Shown: positions 26,870 through 35,505, numbered from the stretch's first letter. The stretch: 64,000 nucleotides of DNA from JBBQWZ01 sp038210135 (GCA_038210135.1 JBBQWZ010000001.1:1-64000), one strand, 5' to 3'. A program made the numbers and translations. The notes: generated from the letters alone by a model not told the origin.

Positions 26870-27058
26870 CTATTTGCGCCGGCTCCAGATGCGGTCGAGG
26901 ATTTTTCGGAAGTAGAAAGTTCCCGCGAGAACGGCGGCGTAGGCGGCCTGGTAGACGAAGGCTCCAGAGCCCGGATCTGTATAAGCGGACGCATGAATAG
27001 GCAATGCTGCCGTGAGAAAGAATGCGATGAGCGCGAGATGAAAGATTGAATTTTTCAT
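26870..27058 (-). CDS. small secreted/membrane protein (TDPGSG type)
   Basis: This 62-aa protein has an N-terminal signal-like helix (SIFHLALIAFFLTAALPIHASA), the phrase YTDPGSGAFVYQ and a second hydrophobic helix ending in basic residues (FRKILDRIWSRRK). Small proteins with a YxDPGSG segment before a membrane helix recur beside surface-glycan genes in related bacteria; the function is unknown. A strong GGAGG precedes ATG 27058. It is the first gene of the probable five-gene unit that runs down to 22995. Confidence 0.75.
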   Translation of the reverse strand: MKNSIFHLALIAFFLTAALPIHASAYTDPGSGAFVYQAAYAAVLAGTFYFRKILDRIWSRRK

Positions 27059-27332
27059 ACAACGATCCTCCGTAGTGGCCTTTCCACAACAGGACACAGC
27101 TAGCCTTCTGCCTTTTACAACCTAATCGGGCTATCGCCGACAGGAGTTTTTATGGGTCCATTCCGACGAAGACCATTTCTAAGGTAGAAAAAGGGTCGAT
27201 TCTACAGGATTTTCCGGTACTGAAAGGTAGGGTCCGGTAGGACGACGTAAGCACATATCCTCCCGGGCTTTCTAGGGCGGAGTCCTATATGGACGCCGCG
27301 TAAGAGCCGATAGACAGCTTGGACCCAAGCTA
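27059..27332. promoter_or_regulatory. divergent region with candidate leader peptide
   Basis: This gap is less GC-rich than its surroundings. It should hold the promoters of the small membrane protein (minus) and the HD-GYP gene (plus). A tiny frame at 27152-27187 lies behind AGGAG. Inverted and direct fragments around tccggtac ... gggtccggtagg (27214-27240) could fold. I could not fit a known riboswitch. Confidence 0.4.
27152..27187 (+). CDS. candidate 11-aa Arg-rich leader peptide
   Basis: ATG 27152 follows AGGAG at five bases and encodes MGPFRRRPFLR before TAG. Four of the 11 residues are arginine, written with CGA, CGA, AGA and AGG, codons that are unusual in a GC-rich genome. It lies 145 bases before the HD-GYP gene on the same strand. 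It may be a leader that senses translation or may be chance. Confidence 0.3.
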   Translation: MGPFRRRPFLR

Positions 27333-28436
27333 GTGGACCTGTCCCGCACCCAACTCGCGTTGACGACCCCCCCGCAATGGGATCGGGTCTTGGAAGAATC
27401 CGCGGAGACTCCCATTGTCCTGATTCTGGACGAAGTGGACGTCAGCAGGCGTCTTCTCAAAGCGATGCTGAAGAGCTCGCCGTACCGAATTCTGGAGGCG
27501 AAGAAGCCTTCCGAAGCGGTGGCACTGCTTGAGGAGCACAAGGTCAACCTGATCATTATCGATTTGATCCTGCCGGAGATTAGCGGACCGGATTTTTGCC
27601 GCTATCTGAAATCGGACCGGCGGACGCAGCTAATTCCGATCCTGATGATCACGAGCGTGCAGGGCGTCGAAAACGAGATTGCGGGAATCGCGTCGGGGGC
27701 GGACGAATTTCTGTTGAAGCCGCTGCAACCGGCGGTGGTGAGAACAAGGATCCGAGCGTTACTGCGGCACAAGGCGTTGATCGACGAGCTAGAGGAAGCG
27801 GAATCGATTCTGTTTGCTTTGGCGCAATCGGTCGAGCAGCGCGACAAGAATACGGGAATGCACTGCGAGCGGCTCGCGGCGTACAGCATCGCGCTAGGAC
27901 AGGCGCTTGGCCTTTCGCGGCCGGATTTGTTGGCGCTATTCCGCGGCGGATACCTACATGACATCGGCAAGATCAGCATTCCGGATTCGATTTTGTTCAA
28001 GCGTGGGTTGTTAAATGAAGAGGAGTGGGCCACGATGCGCCTGCACACCATTCGGGGTGAGGAAATCTGCCGTCCAATGAAGACGCTGGCGCAGGTTCTG
28101 CCGATCATTCGCAATCATCATGAGCGGTGGGATGGGTCGGGGTATCCGGACGGATTGGCGGGGGAAGAGATTCCGCTGCTCGCGCGAATCCTGCAAGTGG
28201 CGGATATTTACGATGCTTTGACGACGGCGCGGACGTACAAGCCGGCGTTTACCCACGATGAGGCGATGCAGATCCTCGAGGATGAGGCTCGGCGGGGTTG
28301 GCGGGATCCGGAGCTGGTTCCGTTGTTTGCGCAGATGGCGCATCCGCTGGTGGCGCTGGGTGTGTCGGAGCCGTCGGGAGAGACGGCGGCGATGCGGGAG
28401 TCGCTCGAAAATATGCGGCGTCAATTGGCGCGATAG
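27333..28436 (+). CDS. response regulator with HD-GYP c-di-GMP phosphodiesterase domain
   Basis: This 367-aa protein has a receiver domain at residues about 27-145, with the phospho-acceptor Asp77 in IIIDLILPEISGPDF and the lysine in FLLKPLQP. After a short helix comes an HD-GYP domain with LHDIGK, HHERWDGSGYPDGLAGEEIP and ILQVADIYDAL. It should degrade cyclic di-GMP under control of an unknown sensor kinase, as none is adjacent. The GTG start has a poor ribosome site. The first 26 residues have no clear fold, so a TTG start at VLEESAETP is possible. Confidence 0.9.
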   Translation: MDLSRTQLALTTPPQWDRVLEESAETPIVLILDEVDVSRRLLKAMLKSSPYRILEAKKPSEAVALLEEHKVNLIIIDLILPEISGPDFCRYLKSDRRTQLIPILMITSVQGVENEIAGIASGADEFLLKPLQPAVVRTRIRALLRHKALIDELEEAESILFALAQSVEQRDKNTGMHCERLAAYSIALGQALGLSRPDLLALFRGGYLHDIGKISIPDSILFKRGLLNEEEWATMRLHTIRGEEICRPMKTLAQVLPIIRNHHERWDGSGYPDGLAGEEIPLLARILQVADIYDALTTARTYKPAFTHDEAMQILEDEARRGWRDPELVPLFAQMAHPLVALGVSEPSGETAAMRESLENMRRQLAR

Positions 28437-28564
28437 GGTCCGGCTGGGTCGGGGTTATTTAAGACCGGAAGTCCCGTCGCTTACGCTCCGGGTTCAAACC
28501 GGGCGGCGGTAGCTGGAAGTTTAGTGAGTGCGGGCTTACGATCGCACGTCGGTGCTGTTGCCTC
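28437..28564. repeat. intergenic hairpin repeats
   Basis: The gap between convergent genes contains the 30-bp repeat at 28471-28500 and a hairpin with a GTGCG/CGCAC stem at 28526-28550. Either may serve as a terminator for both flanking genes. Confidence 0.6.
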
Positions 28565-29518
28565 TTATGCCACGAGAGTTTCGGTGGCTGGATCCAGCGT
28601 AACTACGGCGCGGAGGTTGGCGACTCCGGCGGTGGAGCGGGTATCGGTTACGGAAATGGCTACGGCGTCGTCGAGCCAATCGTGCGCGGTTCCGTCTTCG
28701 TCGTGCGACGCCACGGTCAGCGTGTACTCATTCGGGCAAAGACCGCAGGCGAAGGAGAATTTCAGCCTGACGATGTTGCCTGGCGCCTGAGGACCGATTT
28801 CGAACTTCTCCAGTTCGGTGTTGGTGCCGTAGACTTCGAAGCCAATGCGGGTGCGAATCAGGAGTCCGAAGACAGGCTTTTCGACGGCTTCCAGAAACTG
28901 AACCGAAATGCGAACGGCGACTTCCTCGCCGCTTTTCCACACGATGGTCGGATTGCCGTCGGCTCCCAGGGTTTCGATATTCAGGATCTCGGCGCGGCCG
29001 TCTCCTTTGCGCATAGACGGAGTGAGGCGCGGAGTGAGAGTTCCGCCCCAGGCACGAACGCGTTCGGAGACGTTGCGGCGGTAGCGTTCGAGCGTTTCGC
29101 GGGGATCGCCTTTCAGCGCGAGCTTGCCTCCGTCGATCCACCAGATTTCATCGCAGAGTCCAGAGAGCAGCGAGTCTTCGTAGGACGAAAGCAGAATTGT
29201 GGCTCCACTGCGGCGCAGGCGGTCGAGGGCCACTACGGTGCGGGCGCGGACCATGGGGTCCTGGGTGGCGAGGGCCTGATCGAGAGCGAGGATATCGGCG
29301 GGCGCGATGTTGAGCGTGTCGCCGAGGGCGACGAGGCGGCGCGACTCGCCGGCGATGACTTCGCCCTGCTTGGGCTTTTCGAGTCCGGCGGCGAGGCGGA
29401 GGAGTTCGGCAACGCCGGAGCCCTTTTCACCGAGGACGCCGATGACCGCTCCGTCAGGGGCGCCGGCGCTGAAACCCGCCAGCGGCCCGAAGGAGACATC
29501 GCGGAATTCGATCGACAT
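28565..29518 (-). CDS. degenerate ABC ATPase with Wzt-like C-terminal domain
   Basis: This 317-aa protein aligns in outline with polysaccharide-export ATPases of the Wzt type. Residues 1-150 keep the ABC scaffold, but the P-loop reads GEKGSGVAE (positions 30-38) without the lysine-Ser/Thr pair, the Walker B end is ALDQ rather than DE, and no LSGGQ signature is seen. The C-terminal 140 residues match the Wzt carbohydrate-binding sandwich (VWKSGEEVAVRISVQF ... VFGLLIRTRIGFEVYGTNTE). It probably cannot hydrolyse ATP and may act as a glycan-binding adaptor. It begins three bases after the GH57 stop, so they form one operon. No permease gene is near. Confidence 0.8.
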   Translation of the reverse strand: MSIEFRDVSFGPLAGFSAGAPDGAVIGVLGEKGSGVAELLRLAAGLEKPKQGEVIAGESRRLVALGDTLNIAPADILALDQALATQDPMVRARTVVALDRLRRSGATILLSSYEDSLLSGLCDEIWWIDGGKLALKGDPRETLERYRRNVSERVRAWGGTLTPRLTPSMRKGDGRAEILNIETLGADGNPTIVWKSGEEVAVRISVQFLEAVEKPVFGLLIRTRIGFEVYGTNTELEKFEIGPQAPGNIVRLKFSFACGLCPNEYTLTVASHDEDGTAHDWLDDAVAISVTDTRSTAGVANLRAVVTLDPATETLVA

Positions 29519-29521
29519 GCT

Positions 29522-31543
29522 TTAGTTAGGATACTCGACCGGAACTTCGCAGACGCCGAGCTGCAGGCCGGCGCGGGAGACGGTGATCGCGAAGGGTGGA
29601 CGGCCGCCGTCATCGAGAGGGATCTGGACTTCGAGAATTTCGCGATACGCGCATTCGATGCGGGGCGGCGCGTGGACGGGCCGGAAGATTCCGGCGGTCC
29701 AATTGACGGAAATGACGGTGGGCCCGATTTCAAGTTTCAGGTCGAGGTCGGAAGGTGGCTGCAGGAAGTCGATGCGAATTGACATGCGGTGATTGTCAAA
29801 GCCATAGAAGACGGCGCCAATCGGAAGCGGTTCGCCGCCGTGCATCGCGCCTTGTCGTTGGTCGGGCTGATGGCGTCCGGCTCCAAGCCACTCATAAGAG
29901 GCGGTGATCCTGCCATCGATCACGGGTGTGACGGGCGCGGTGGGACGTTCGTGTTCGGGGAAGTCGTAGCCGCGCAGAATGGGCTTCGATAGTTCGGCAG
30001 GCGTCGGTTCGCCGAGCGCGGTATAGACGTTCGACAGATGGCCACGATAGAGGTCGTCGAATTCGACGCGGTTGTCGGAGTGGTGCTCGGGGCCATACCA
30101 CCAATTCCAGTCACTGCCTTCGGCGATGAGGATCTCTTCATAGGCGAGAGCGCGCGCTTCGGCGGAGACGTTGGCTTGTTTGGCGTCGAAGGTTTGACGC
30201 GCGTTGAGCAGCAGGCGCCAAGCGTCGTTGTCTTCTTCCGCGCCGAGCCAGACATCGAAATTGGCGTTGATCCAGGAACCGGGGAAGATGCCCTGCAGGT
30301 TTTCGGCGGGATGGAGTTGGAGCGCCTCGGAAACGGTGAGGGCTTGGAGATCCGGCGCGGCGGCGATGCGCGAATACAGCGCGCGCAGGAACGGGCGTCC
30401 GTTGCGGTCGTAATACTCCCAAGCGTTTTCGCCATCGAGAATGATGGGGACCAGCGGAGTTTGCCCGGCGTCAAGCAGGGGCTGCGAATTTCGGCGAATC
30501 TGTTCGAGGAAATGGTCCGCCGCGACTTCGGAGTCCATGCCGGAGTAATTGAAGCCGATCAAGTCGCTGAGGAAGTGATCGCGGAACAGCAGACCCATCT
30601 CACGGCCGTCCTGCTGCCAGCGGTAGGGGCGGTAAGTATAGACAGGCGAGCCATCGTTGTTCAAGGTGCGCGCGAGGACTCCGTTGTCGGTGGCGGCCCA
30701 TTTGAAACCGCATTCGGCGGCGAGGCGGAGGGCTTCGTCGGAGACGGAACCTTCGGACGGCCAAAGCCCCGCGGGGGCGATTCCGAGGTGTTGCTGGATG
30801 TAGTCGTGGGCGCGCTGGAGTTGATCTTTGGCGTCTTTGGGATAGCGGAATCGTGGCGGAAGCGGCACGCCGGGATGCGAAACGCCGGCGATGTCGGAAT
30901 CGCAGATCAGCGGGAGAATCGGATGGTAGAACGGCGTGGTTGAGACTTCGATTTGGCCGGTGCTGGCGAACTGTTTATAGACCGGAAGGACGCGGCCAAT
31001 GGCTTCGCGCTGCGCGAAGCCGAGATTCGCCTGGTCGTCGAGGGTGAAATTGCGGTCTTTTTCGGTGAGAAAGCGGAGGAAGGGAATGGTGGCGAGATCG
31101 TCCTCGTCGAACCAGGCGAGTTGCGAGAGGACCTGGAGATCGCGCAGGGCCTGAGTGTCGAAGCGGGAGCGATCGAGCCGGAATTCGTACAGCTCGGCGT
31201 AGCGGGGATGACGGCGGATCAGGTGGGTGTAGTTAGCCTGGAAGAGGTAACGCAGGGCGAAGTGGATTTCGCCTTCCTTCAATTCTTCGGCGGGCTTGAG
31301 CGCGACTTGCAAGAAGGGATCGACGGCGGTTCCAGCAGCGTATTCTTCGATCTGCACCATCATGGAGGGGACGAGGTTGAAGGTCTGGTGGACGGTGGGG
31401 AAATCGGAGAGGATTTTCACCATGCCGTAGTAGTCCTTCAGGGCGTGAAGGCGGGTCCAGGGCAGCTTGTATTCGCCGGTCCGAAGATCCTTATAGAAGG
31501 GCTGATGCATGTGCCACAGGAAGCACAGCGAGATGCGGGGCAT
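29522..31543 (-). CDS. glycoside hydrolase family 57 protein (alpha-glucan active)
   Basis: This 673-aa protein has the GH57 N-terminal motif (FLWHMHQPFY), the catalytic nucleophile in GLWPSEGSVSDEAL and the acid/base region in AATDNGVLAR. The C-terminal 160 residues form an extra beta domain with HQPDQRQGAMHGG. GH57 enzymes act on alpha-1,4 or alpha-1,6 glucans such as glycogen or starch, either hydrolysing or branching them. No signal peptide is seen, so it is cytoplasmic. It shares an operon with the degenerate Wzt-like ATPase, an unusual pairing that hints at polysaccharide processing before export (inference). Its gene and the CocE gene diverge with only 53 bases between. Confidence 0.9.
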   Translation of the reverse strand: MPRISLCFLWHMHQPFYKDLRTGEYKLPWTRLHALKDYYGMVKILSDFPTVHQTFNLVPSMMVQIEEYAAGTAVDPFLQVALKPAEELKEGEIHFALRYLFQANYTHLIRRHPRYAELYEFRLDRSRFDTQALRDLQVLSQLAWFDEDDLATIPFLRFLTEKDRNFTLDDQANLGFAQREAIGRVLPVYKQFASTGQIEVSTTPFYHPILPLICDSDIAGVSHPGVPLPPRFRYPKDAKDQLQRAHDYIQQHLGIAPAGLWPSEGSVSDEALRLAAECGFKWAATDNGVLARTLNNDGSPVYTYRPYRWQQDGREMGLLFRDHFLSDLIGFNYSGMDSEVAADHFLEQIRRNSQPLLDAGQTPLVPIILDGENAWEYYDRNGRPFLRALYSRIAAAPDLQALTVSEALQLHPAENLQGIFPGSWINANFDVWLGAEEDNDAWRLLLNARQTFDAKQANVSAEARALAYEEILIAEGSDWNWWYGPEHHSDNRVEFDDLYRGHLSNVYTALGEPTPAELSKPILRGYDFPEHERPTAPVTPVIDGRITASYEWLGAGRHQPDQRQGAMHGGEPLPIGAVFYGFDNHRMSIRIDFLQPPSDLDLKLEIGPTVISVNWTAGIFRPVHAPPRIECAYREILEVQIPLDDGGRPPFAITVSRAGLQLGVCEVPVEYPN

Positions 31544-31596
31544 TGCCTCCAGTTTAGTGTGCGGCGCGCCCGCGCGATGTCCCGGAGGTTACACTA

Positions 31597-33588
31597 ATGG
31601 ATTCCAAAAGGAGCTTTGCGATGGTACGAAAGATAAACCGAAATTGGGTTGCGGGTTTCACGATTCTTGCGGTGCTGGCGGGTTCGCTGCCGAGCGGAGC
31701 GTGGGCGCAGCCGCGTCCGGCGATCGATCCAGTAGTGGTGGCGGCGCGCAACGCGACCGAGAAGAAGCTTGAAGAGGCCGCGATTATCGACCGCAAAGTG
31801 ATGATCAAGATGCGGGATGGAAAGCGCATGGCGGCGGACATCTACCGGCCGAAGGATACGTCGAAGAAATATCCGATCATCCTTTCGCGGACACCGTATA
31901 ACTTCAATTTCTGGGACGTGCGATTGGGCGCTCCGCGAGATATGACGACGGAACTCGAGGCGGTGAAGCGCGGGTACGCGTACGTGGTGATGAACGAGCG
32001 GGGCCACTTTTTCTCCGAAGGAAACTACGACATTCTAGGGGCGCCGTTGACGGATGGCGACGACGCGGTGGAGTGGCTGACGACGCAGTCCTGGTCGAAC
32101 GGCAAGCTGGGCACGATCGGCTGCTCGTCCACGGCGGAATGGCAGATGGCGGTGGCGGCGCATGGCACGAAGGGTTTCACGACGATGATCCCGCAAGGCT
32201 TCGGAGCGGGCGTGGGACGCGTGGGTCCGTATATGGAACAGGGCAACTGGTATCGCGGCGGCGCGGTGCAGATGCTGTTTATCGCGTGGTTGTATGGCGA
32301 GCAGAATCAGGTGCGTCCGATGTTCCCGCCGAACACTTCGCAGCAGGATCTGATTCGCGCGTCGCGGTTGTTCGATCTGGCTCCGCAGATGCCGCCGGTG
32401 GATTGGTCGAAGGCATTGGGTCATTTGCCGGAGACGGACATCATGAAGGCGGCGAACGGTCCGGACGGGATTTTCTCGGATCGCATGGAGGTTTCGACGG
32501 GCGGCGCGATGATCAAGCGGACTCCGAACGATCCGGCCTGGTATCGCGGCGGATTGTGGCATGACAACATGGCGATCAACATTCCGGGTTTTTGGTTTAT
32601 GTCGTGGTACGACGTGTCCGTGGGGCCGAATCTAGCGGCTTTCAACCAGGTGAGGAAGACGGCGAAGCCGGAAGTTGCAAATCAGCAGTACGCGGTGATC
32701 GCTCCGACGCTGCACTGCTCTTTCGCGCGCGCGACCGAGGATACGGTGGTCGGCGAGCGGGGCATGGGTGATGCGCGGCTGGATTACAAAGAGCTGACGT
32801 ACGGCTGGTTCGATCATTTTCTGAAGGGCGAGAACAACGGCGTGCTGGAGAAGATGCCGAAGGTGAAATATTTCACTATGGGATCGAACAAGTGGCAGTC
32901 GTCCGATACGTGGCCTCCGGTGGGCGCAAAGCCAATGACAATGTACTTGTCAAGTGGCGGAAAAGCGAATTCGCTGAATGGCGACGGGGCGTTAGGCGTG
33001 TCGGCTCCCAGTGAGGATAAGGCGGATGGCTTCTACTACGATCCAATGAATCCGGTTCCGTCGTATGGCGGAAACGTGTGTTGTACGGGGAATGCGGTGC
33101 AGGGCGGCTCGTTTGATCAGAGGAAGATGGAAGCGCGGCAGGACATCCTGGTGTATTCGACCGATGTGCTGAAGGAAGGCGTCGAGGTGAGCGGTCCGAT
33201 CGAGACAACGCTGTATGTGTCGTCCGACGCGAAGGATACGGATTTCACCGTGAAGTTGATCGATGTGGGTCCGGACGGGGCGGCGTACAATCTGGACGAA
33301 ACGATTCAGCGGGTCCGGTACCGTGATGGATATGACAAGCCAATTGTCATGATGGAAAAAGGCAAGGTTTATAAGGTTGTTTTGTCGCCGATGACGACCA
33401 GCAACTACTTTGCGGCGGGTCACCGGCTCCGCATTGAAGTATCGAGCAGCAACTTCCCGCGGTTCGATCGCAATCTGAATACGGGCGGAAACAACTATGA
33501 CGAGGCGAAGAGTATGGTGGCGCATAACTGGATCCACCATTCGGCGCAGTATCCGTCGGCGGTGACGTTGAGCGTGGTGAAGAAGTAG
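31597..33588 (+). CDS. secreted CocE/NonD (X-Pro dipeptidyl-peptidase S15) family hydrolase
   Basis: This 663-aa secreted esterase or peptidase has a signal peptide ending near AWAQPRP. The alpha/beta hydrolase domain begins with MIKMRDGKRMAADIYRPKD. The nucleophile serine is in GTIGCSSTAEWQMAVAA, the aspartate is probably in WYDVSVGPN, and the histidine in PTLHCSFAR. A C-terminal jelly-roll domain (SGPIETTLYVSSDAKDTDF ... HRLRIEVSSSNFPRFDRN) completes the CocE architecture. GGAGG at 1578-equivalent spacing precedes ATG 31597. Substrate might be proline-containing peptides or acyl esters. Confidence 0.9.
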   Translation: MDSKRSFAMVRKINRNWVAGFTILAVLAGSLPSGAWAQPRPAIDPVVVAARNATEKKLEEAAIIDRKVMIKMRDGKRMAADIYRPKDTSKKYPIILSRTPYNFNFWDVRLGAPRDMTTELEAVKRGYAYVVMNERGHFFSEGNYDILGAPLTDGDDAVEWLTTQSWSNGKLGTIGCSSTAEWQMAVAAHGTKGFTTMIPQGFGAGVGRVGPYMEQGNWYRGGAVQMLFIAWLYGEQNQVRPMFPPNTSQQDLIRASRLFDLAPQMPPVDWSKALGHLPETDIMKAANGPDGIFSDRMEVSTGGAMIKRTPNDPAWYRGGLWHDNMAINIPGFWFMSWYDVSVGPNLAAFNQVRKTAKPEVANQQYAVIAPTLHCSFARATEDTVVGERGMGDARLDYKELTYGWFDHFLKGENNGVLEKMPKVKYFTMGSNKWQSSDTWPPVGAKPMTMYLSSGGKANSLNGDGALGVSAPSEDKADGFYYDPMNPVPSYGGNVCCTGNAVQGGSFDQRKMEARQDILVYSTDVLKEGVEVSGPIETTLYVSSDAKDTDFTVKLIDVGPDGAAYNLDETIQRVRYRDGYDKPIVMMEKGKVYKVVLSPMTTSNYFAAGHRLRIEVSSSNFPRFDRNLNTGGNNYDEAKSMVAHNWIHHSAQYPSAVTLSVVKK

Positions 33589-33712
33589 CTTCGAATCGCT
33601 GTCATTGCGTAGGTCGAGGTTCGGTTTCGAAGTCCTGTCGCTGACGCTTCGGGTTCAATCCAGTGTTCGAGGCGAGGAAGACCGCCCGTTGGGGTCGCGG
33701 TTTATTCCTCGG
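33589..33712. repeat. intergenic repeat between convergent genes
   Basis: A copy of the 30-bp repeat (gtcctgtcgctgacgcttcg) lies at 33632-33661. Nothing else is recognised. Confidence 0.55.
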
Positions 33713-34606
33713 CTAACGATGGCTTTGGACTTCGGCGATGCGGATTTCCAGAATCCGGCTTTCGGAGAAATTGCGGCACTGGCGGTAGATGTCCGGGGCG
33801 AGGTTAAAGGCTCGCTGTGGAATGAATCCGACCAGCTCACTCGCATAGATGCTGGTGCCCTCGGCGCGGGCTTGCGTTTCGACGGTGGCATAGACTTCTG
33901 CGAGTGGAATTTTGCCGAAGTTCGTGAGATTCATCGACACCTGCACGCGATCGGCGGAGGGCAGATACAGGCCGAGGGCCTTGACGAACGGAAAGCCGCC
34001 GGAGGATTCGCGAATGGCCGCGGCAATCCTCTGGGCGATGGCGAGATCGCGGCTGGCGAGGACGATGTTGTAGGCGATGAGGAAGTCGCGGGCTCCAACA
34101 AGGGCGGCTCCGGCGCTGGGGTGCGGCGCTTGTCCTTGATCGGGAGCATGGGTGGCGAAATCGGTGAGGAGTTGTTCGAAGCCGCGGCGGCGAACTTTTT
34201 GAAGTGGCCGGCGGTCGGGCGATCGAGCGGCGTTCTCGTAGAAGTAGACCGGGATGTTCAGGCGACGCCAGATTTCTTCTCCAGCCTGGTGCGCGGCGCG
34301 AATAGCGTCGTCGATCGTCGAGCCGGCGAGGGGAATGAAGGGGACCACGTCGGCGGCACCGAGGCGGGGATGTACGCCTTGATGTTGATTGAGGTCGATC
34401 AACTCGGAGGCGCGCTCGACGCCGCGGACGGCGGCTTCGACGATGGCGGGGAGTTCCGCGGCGAAGGTGACAACGGAGCGGTTGTGGTCAAAGTCCGACT
34501 CGTGGCCTAACAGAAGTACGCCGGGCGTCGAGGCAATGGCGTTGACGATGGCTTCGATCACGAGTGGATCGCGGCCAGTTGAAAAATTAGGAACGCATTC
34601 GAGCAT
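33713..34606 (-). CDS. glutamate formimidoyltransferase
   Basis: This 297-aa enzyme transfers the formimino group from N-formimino-L-glutamate to tetrahydrofolate, the last step of one route of histidine degradation. It matches the formiminotransferase N- and C-terminal domains: MLECVPNFSTGRDP at the start, the catalytic histidine region QHQGVHPRLGAADVVPF, and VSMNLTNFGKIPLAEVY later. The cyclodeaminase domain of the bifunctional animal-type enzyme is absent, as in most bacteria. ATG 34606 is preferred over TTG 34612. The start lies after a 14-bp tandem duplication that forms the spacer to the upstream amidohydrolase-like gene. Confidence 0.9.
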   Translation of the reverse strand: MLECVPNFSTGRDPLVIEAIVNAIASTPGVLLLGHESDFDHNRSVVTFAAELPAIVEAAVRGVERASELIDLNQHQGVHPRLGAADVVPFIPLAGSTIDDAIRAAHQAGEEIWRRLNIPVYFYENAARSPDRRPLQKVRRRGFEQLLTDFATHAPDQGQAPHPSAGAALVGARDFLIAYNIVLASRDLAIAQRIAAAIRESSGGFPFVKALGLYLPSADRVQVSMNLTNFGKIPLAEVYATVETQARAEGTSIYASELVGFIPQRAFNLAPDIYRQCRNFSESRILEIRIAEVQSHR

Positions 34607-34611
34607 GGGCA

Positions 34612-34639
34612 ACTTCTAATCGGCGACTTCTAATCGGCG
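34612..34639. repeat. 14-bp exact tandem duplication at a gene junction
   Basis: acttctaatcggcg occurs at 34612-34625 and again at 34626-34639, with a partial third copy (acttcgg). It duplicates the stop-codon region of the amidohydrolase-like gene and lengthens the spacer before the formimidoyltransferase start. Confidence 0.95.
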
Positions 34640-35430
34640 ACTTCGGCAATCATTTCGCCATGTTTCATGACGGAGTGGACCAGATTCAGGCCCCGCGCGC
34701 GGGCGATGTCCCGATAGTCGGCGGTATCCAAGATCAAGATATCAGCCTGTTTGCCGGCTTCGAGGGAGCCGGTGAGGTCACCCATGCCGAGAGCATGGGC
34801 TCCGTTGATGGTGGAGGCGGCGATCGCTTCGGCGATGGTGAAGCCGGAATCGGTCGCGGCGGCGATTGCCATCGCCATACTGCAGCTCGGCTGCATGGCG
34901 GGGTGGTAGCCGGATGAGATCGCGAGGGCCGCACCGGTTTGCACGAGCGCTCGGGCATCGAGCTGTTCGGTTAGCGGGAACAGGAGTTTTATTGCATTTT
35001 CGTGGTGAGGAACCAAGGTTTCGCTCGAGGGATCGAGCTTGGCGAGGACGCGCGCGAGTTTCGGCTCGAGACGCTCGGCTACTGGAATTCCCCAGGATGT
35101 GGTTCCGTGGAGCAGCGACAGACGAAGAACGCGGCGGGCACTCGCGAGCGCCAAGGGACCGGTTTCGGCGGCTTCCAAGTGGATGCAGGCGTCTACGAAG
35201 CCGGGCATGACGACGCGGCCATCGGCGGCGAACTCATGCGCGTTGCGCGCGATGGTCAGGTTCTCGATGCGGCGGGAGGATCCGGCCTCCTGAATGCGTC
35301 CGTTGACGATCAGAACGGAGCCGTCGGAGACGACCCCGAGTAGATCAAGATCGACGCCGCAACGCGGACCGCGAGGACCTCGCAGGGTGAGGAGTTGACG
35401 TGCGCCGCGAATGAGAATCGGCTTGCTCAT
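34630..35430 (-). CDS. imidazolonepropionase-like protein, shortened and lacking metal ligands
   Basis: Its ends match imidazolonepropionase (HutI): SVLIVNGRIQEAG and VVMPGFVDACIHLE at the N-terminus, and TIAEAIAASTINGAHALG, SLEAGKQADILILDTADYRD and NLVHSVMKHG at the C-terminus. The protein is only 266 aa against about 400 for the family, and much of the central barrel is missing. The metal-binding HxH is C82-I-H84, and the usual TDFNPG aspartate is replaced by glycine (ISSGYHPA). It is therefore unlikely to be an active HutI. It sits directly upstream of glutamate formimidoyltransferase on the same strand, so its ancestor was a histidine-degradation gene. It may now be a pseudoenzyme or structural partner. 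Confidence 0.75.
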   Translation of the reverse strand: MSKPILIRGARQLLTLRGPRGPRCGVDLDLLGVVSDGSVLIVNGRIQEAGSSRRIENLTIARNAHEFAADGRVVMPGFVDACIHLEAAETGPLALASARRVLRLSLLHGTTSWGIPVAERLEPKLARVLAKLDPSSETLVPHHENAIKLLFPLTEQLDARALVQTGAALAISSGYHPAMQPSCSMAMAIAAATDSGFTIAEAIAASTINGAHALGMGDLTGSLEAGKQADILILDTADYRDIARARGLNLVHSVMKHGEMIAEVAD

Positions 35431-35505
35431 AGTCGAGCGGATCGTGCCGGGGACTACGATAATAACGTGCGAACACTTCCGCCACTCAAGCCGCCGTCAG
35501 CGCGG

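Noticed and set aside
27190..27300. Possible cyclic di-GMP riboswitch before the HD-GYP gene
   Set aside because: The fragments gaaagg and gacg...aagc occur, but the conserved core order and pairing of the GEMM fold cannot be drawn.
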